Shown: in pieces, positions 4,696 to 6,403 of the stretch | Layout: every line of letters starts with the position of its first letter | Position numbering within the stretch: position 1 is the stretch's first letter | Source of the DNA: Clostridia bacterium | GTDB taxonomy: Bacteria; Bacillota; Clostridia; Oscillospirales; CAG-272 | Length of the DNA: 6,403 bases | Reading direction: 5' to 3' | NCBI GenBank assembly: GCA_024408015.1 | Contig: JAKSVJ010000075.1 | Coordinates: 1-6,403, forward strand | Notes under the pieces: generated by a model | Told to the model about the DNA's origin: nothing | The model's input: the letters and a program-made list of their open reading frames with translations, nothing else | Databases searched by the model: none | Program-made: the position numbers and the translations under genes

Positions 4696-6102
4696 ATGCT
4701 TAGCAAAACACTTGCAAAAGAGATTATAAATCTCGGCTCGGCAACTGGCGCTGATTTCGTTGAATTGTTCTGTGAAGAAACATCATCAAAGAACTTCTCT
4801 TTCGAGAATCTTAGACTTGATTCTGTAACAGAAAACATTGAATATGGCGTTGGTGTTAGATTACTAAAAAACTTCCGCAGCGTATATGGATATACAAATG
4901 ATATTTCAAAAAGCGGACTCACAAAACTCGTTGAAGACTTACGTGCTTCTTTTGATGACAAAACATGCATCGAAGACGTAACAAGCTTCAAAAAGAAATC
5001 ATACAAGAAGAAAAATATTGTTGAAACTTATTCAAAAGATGTTCCAAATGAAACTATTATTGAATATGTTAGAAGCGCACTTAAATCAATAAAAGACTAT
5101 GATCAAAGAATCATAAGAGTTACAGGTGGTTTTTCTATTAGAGATAGAAGTGTTACTGTATATAACAGTGATGGTGTATACTTTGATAAATTCACAGAGT
5201 ATTCAAGACTCAACCTAAGTTCAGTAGCTAGCGAAAATGGTAAGATTGAAACTCGTTTCGATGGCCCTGGTACATCTAGTGGTTGGAAATTCTTCACAGA
5301 TACTCTTGATATAAACAAGATTTGCAAAAATCACGCCGAAAAAGTAATTCTTATGCTTGGTGCTAAAGAATGCCCAGCCGGTAGATTCCCTGTTATCATT
5401 GGTAATGGTTGGGGTGGCGTTATCTTCCATGAAGCTTGCGGTCACCAACTTGAGGCTACATCTGTTGCAAAAGGTCTTTCTGTATTCTCAGGCAAGAAAG
5501 GTACAATGATAGCAAACAAGATTGTTAGTGCTTATGACGACGCAACAATTCCTGGTGAATGGGGATCATATGACATTGATGACGAAGGTGTTGTTCCAAA
5601 GAAGAACTGCCTTATCAAAAATGGTAAGCTCGTTGGTTACCTTGTTGATAATTTCAATGGTCGTAGAATGAATGAAAAAGGCAATGGTGCATCACGCCGC
5701 CAATCATACAAAAACGAGCCTACATCAAGAATGGGTAATACATACATCGCTCCAGGTAAAAATACTCCTGAAGAAATTATTGCAAACACAAAACTCGCTA
5801 TCTACATGGTAACATTTAATGGTGGTAGTGTTAACCCTGCAACAGGTGATTTTAACTTTGGTTGTAGCGAAGCATATATAGTAAAAGATGGTAAGATTGT
5901 AGCTCCAGTAAGAGGTGCAACACTTGTTGGTAATGCTAGAGATATTCTCAAACACATAGACATGGTCGGAAATGACTTGGCATTTGGTCAAGGTATGTGT
6001 GGTTCAAGAAGTGGTAGCATCCCTGTAAATGTTGGTCAGCCAACAATTAGAGTTAACGAAATAGTAGTTGGAGGAAGAGGAGGTTCTATCGATGAATTTT
6101 AA
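4696..6102 (+). CDS. tldD: Metalloprotease TldD
   Basis: A 468-residue complete TldD of the U62/TldD-PmbA family, close to the 481 of E. coli TldD. With TldE/PmbA it forms a cytoplasmic heterodimer that degrades unfolded peptides through an active site in TldD. In E. coli it is needed for microcin B17 maturation and CcdA turnover. Visible: the N-terminal domain at about 1-200 and the zinc motif HEACGH (H245, E246, H250) in the C-terminal domain. The third ligand is C435 in GMCG (433-436), followed by SIPVNVGQPTIRVNEIVVGG (441-460), which matches the conserved family tail. All three metal ligands and the catalytic Glu are present, so the enzyme should be active. The start follows a strong AGGAGG 8 nt upstream and its own promoter. 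pmbA begins 11 nt before the tldD stop. No peptide precursor gene is seen nearby, so the physiological substrate is unknown. Confidence 0.96.
   Translation: MLSKTLAKEIINLGSATGADFVELFCEETSSKNFSFENLRLDSVTENIEYGVGVRLLKNFRSVYGYTNDISKSGLTKLVEDLRASFDDKTCIEDVTSFKKKSYKKKNIVETYSKDVPNETIIEYVRSALKSIKDYDQRIIRVTGGFSIRDRSVTVYNSDGVYFDKFTEYSRLNLSSVASENGKIETRFDGPGTSSGWKFFTDTLDINKICKNHAEKVILMLGAKECPAGRFPVIIGNGWGGVIFHEACGHQLEATSVAKGLSVFSGKKGTMIANKIVSAYDDATIPGEWGSYDIDDEGVVPKKNCLIKNGKLVGYLVDNFNGRRMNEKGNGASRRQSYKNEPTSRMGNTYIAPGKNTPEEIIANTKLAIYMVTFNGGSVNPATGDFNFGCSEAYIVKDGKIVAPVRGATLVGNARDILKHIDMVGNDLAFGQGMCGSRSGSIPVNVGQPTIRVNEIVVGGRGGSIDEF
6078..6083 (+). promoter_or_regulatory. Ribosome binding site of pmbA inside tldD
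   Basis: AGGAGG is embedded in the codons for the Gly-Arg-Gly-Gly segment near the tldD C terminus, 8 nt before the pmbA ATG. It decides the pmbA start, which otherwise lies inside the tldD frame. Confidence 0.8.
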
Positions 6103-6403
6103 GAAGTTTTTCACTAAAGCAACAGAATCAGGAATAACAGAATGTGAAATATCATATTCTAAATCTTCTTCTTTCTCAATTTCGCTCTTCAAAGGTGAAA
6201 TTGATAACTATTCAAGTTCCTCAAAAACAGGAATACTCGCAAGAGGTGTATATAACGGAAAATTTGGTCTATGCACAACAGAAAAAGATGATAGATCTTC
6301 AATTGATTATTTAATCAATGGTATTAAAGAAACAGCAACAATTGTTGAATCAGACGAAGAGCCAATTCTTTTTGAAGGTAGCAAAAAATATCACAAAGGT
6401 TCC
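6092..6403 (+). CDS. pmbA: TldE/PmbA subunit, N-terminal part
   Basis: This open frame runs from ATG 6092 to the right edge (104 residues, no stop), in a different frame from tldD and overlapping it by 11 nt. AGGAGG at 6078-6083 lies 8 nt upstream and is embedded in the tldD coding end. Visible: FFTKATESGITECEISYSKS near the N terminus, then FSISLFKGEIDNY (28-40) and TGILARGVYNGKFG (46-59). This is the pattern of the TldD/PmbA N-terminal domain, in which a strand-rich unit is followed by a G-[VI]-x-x-R-G-x-x-x-G-x-x-G-like turn. In the family, PmbA lacks a working zinc site and pairs with TldD to form the active protease. The position directly after tldD and the coupled start support one-to-one co-expression. 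The C-terminal half is outside the window, so loss of the metal site cannot be checked here. Confidence 0.88.
   Translation, partial: MNFKKFFTKATESGITECEISYSKSSSFSISLFKGEIDNYSSSSKTGILARGVYNGKFGLCTTEKDDRSSIDYLINGIKETATIVESDEEPILFEGSKKYHKGS

Noticed and set aside
4680..5006. Minus-strand open frame over the start of tldD, and similar ones at 5103-5327, 5221-5448, 5725-5991 and 6004-6192
   Set aside because: All are antisense to tldD/pmbA coding sequence, lack ribosome binding sites and look like codon-bias shadows.
4696..6403. A RiPP or toxin-antitoxin locus built around TldD/PmbA
   Set aside because: No precursor peptide, modifying enzyme, toxin or antitoxin gene is visible on either strand.

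Overview
The window is AT-rich and low-GC, with strong AGGAGG-type ribosome binding sites, a standard genetic code and sigma-A-like promoters. The protein families (a membrane-anchored XRE regulator, a Bacillus/Wolinella-type diheme cytochrome b, TldD/PmbA, a GT4 plus PlsC-like pair) point to a low-GC Gram-positive anaerobe of the Firmicutes, probably Clostridia-like. No 16S or other marker is present, so this placement is inference. Every stretch is accounted for, and no gene-free gap exceeds about 180 bases. No mobile element, CRISPR array, tRNA or rRNA was seen.

Left half, minus strand (2433 down to 1): four tightly packed genes that look like one operon. In transcription order they are an XRE-type helix-turn-helix protein with a four-helix membrane domain, a TIM-barrel sugar phosphate isomerase/epimerase, a five-helix diheme cytochrome b of the succinate dehydrogenase/fumarate reductase type, and the first 115 residues of the matching FAD flavoprotein, which runs off the left edge. 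Gaps are 11 bp, 3 bp and then a 1-bp TAATG overlap. The flavoprotein has Gln where the classical enzymes carry the His that binds FAD covalently. This fits a fumarate-reductase-like or other reductive role rather than succinate oxidation.

Centre (2434-2609): a divergent regulatory region. Two good candidate promoters point away from each other, with their -10 boxes facing across 4 bp as the two arms of a perfect dyad. The leader of the minus-strand operon is about 125 nt long and contains hairpins that could be mutually exclusive.

Right half, plus strand: a two-gene unit of a GT4 glycosyltransferase (2610-3752) and a PlsC/LPLAT-like acyltransferase (3755-4549), 2 bp apart and ending at a clear intrinsic terminator (4558-4592). 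The pair is plausibly for a glycolipid or other acylated envelope glycan. Next comes a well-formed promoter (4633-4660) driving tldD (4696-6102), a metalloprotease gene. Its partner pmbA/tldE starts inside the end of tldD and runs off the right edge.

The most interesting material is the reductase operon (non-covalent flavoprotein, complete diheme anchor, coupled sugar isomerase and membrane-bound regulator) with its overlapping divergent control region. The glycosyltransferase-acyltransferase pair is the second lead. Nothing here proves a new system. The decisive parts of the flavoprotein and any iron-sulfur subunit lie outside the window.
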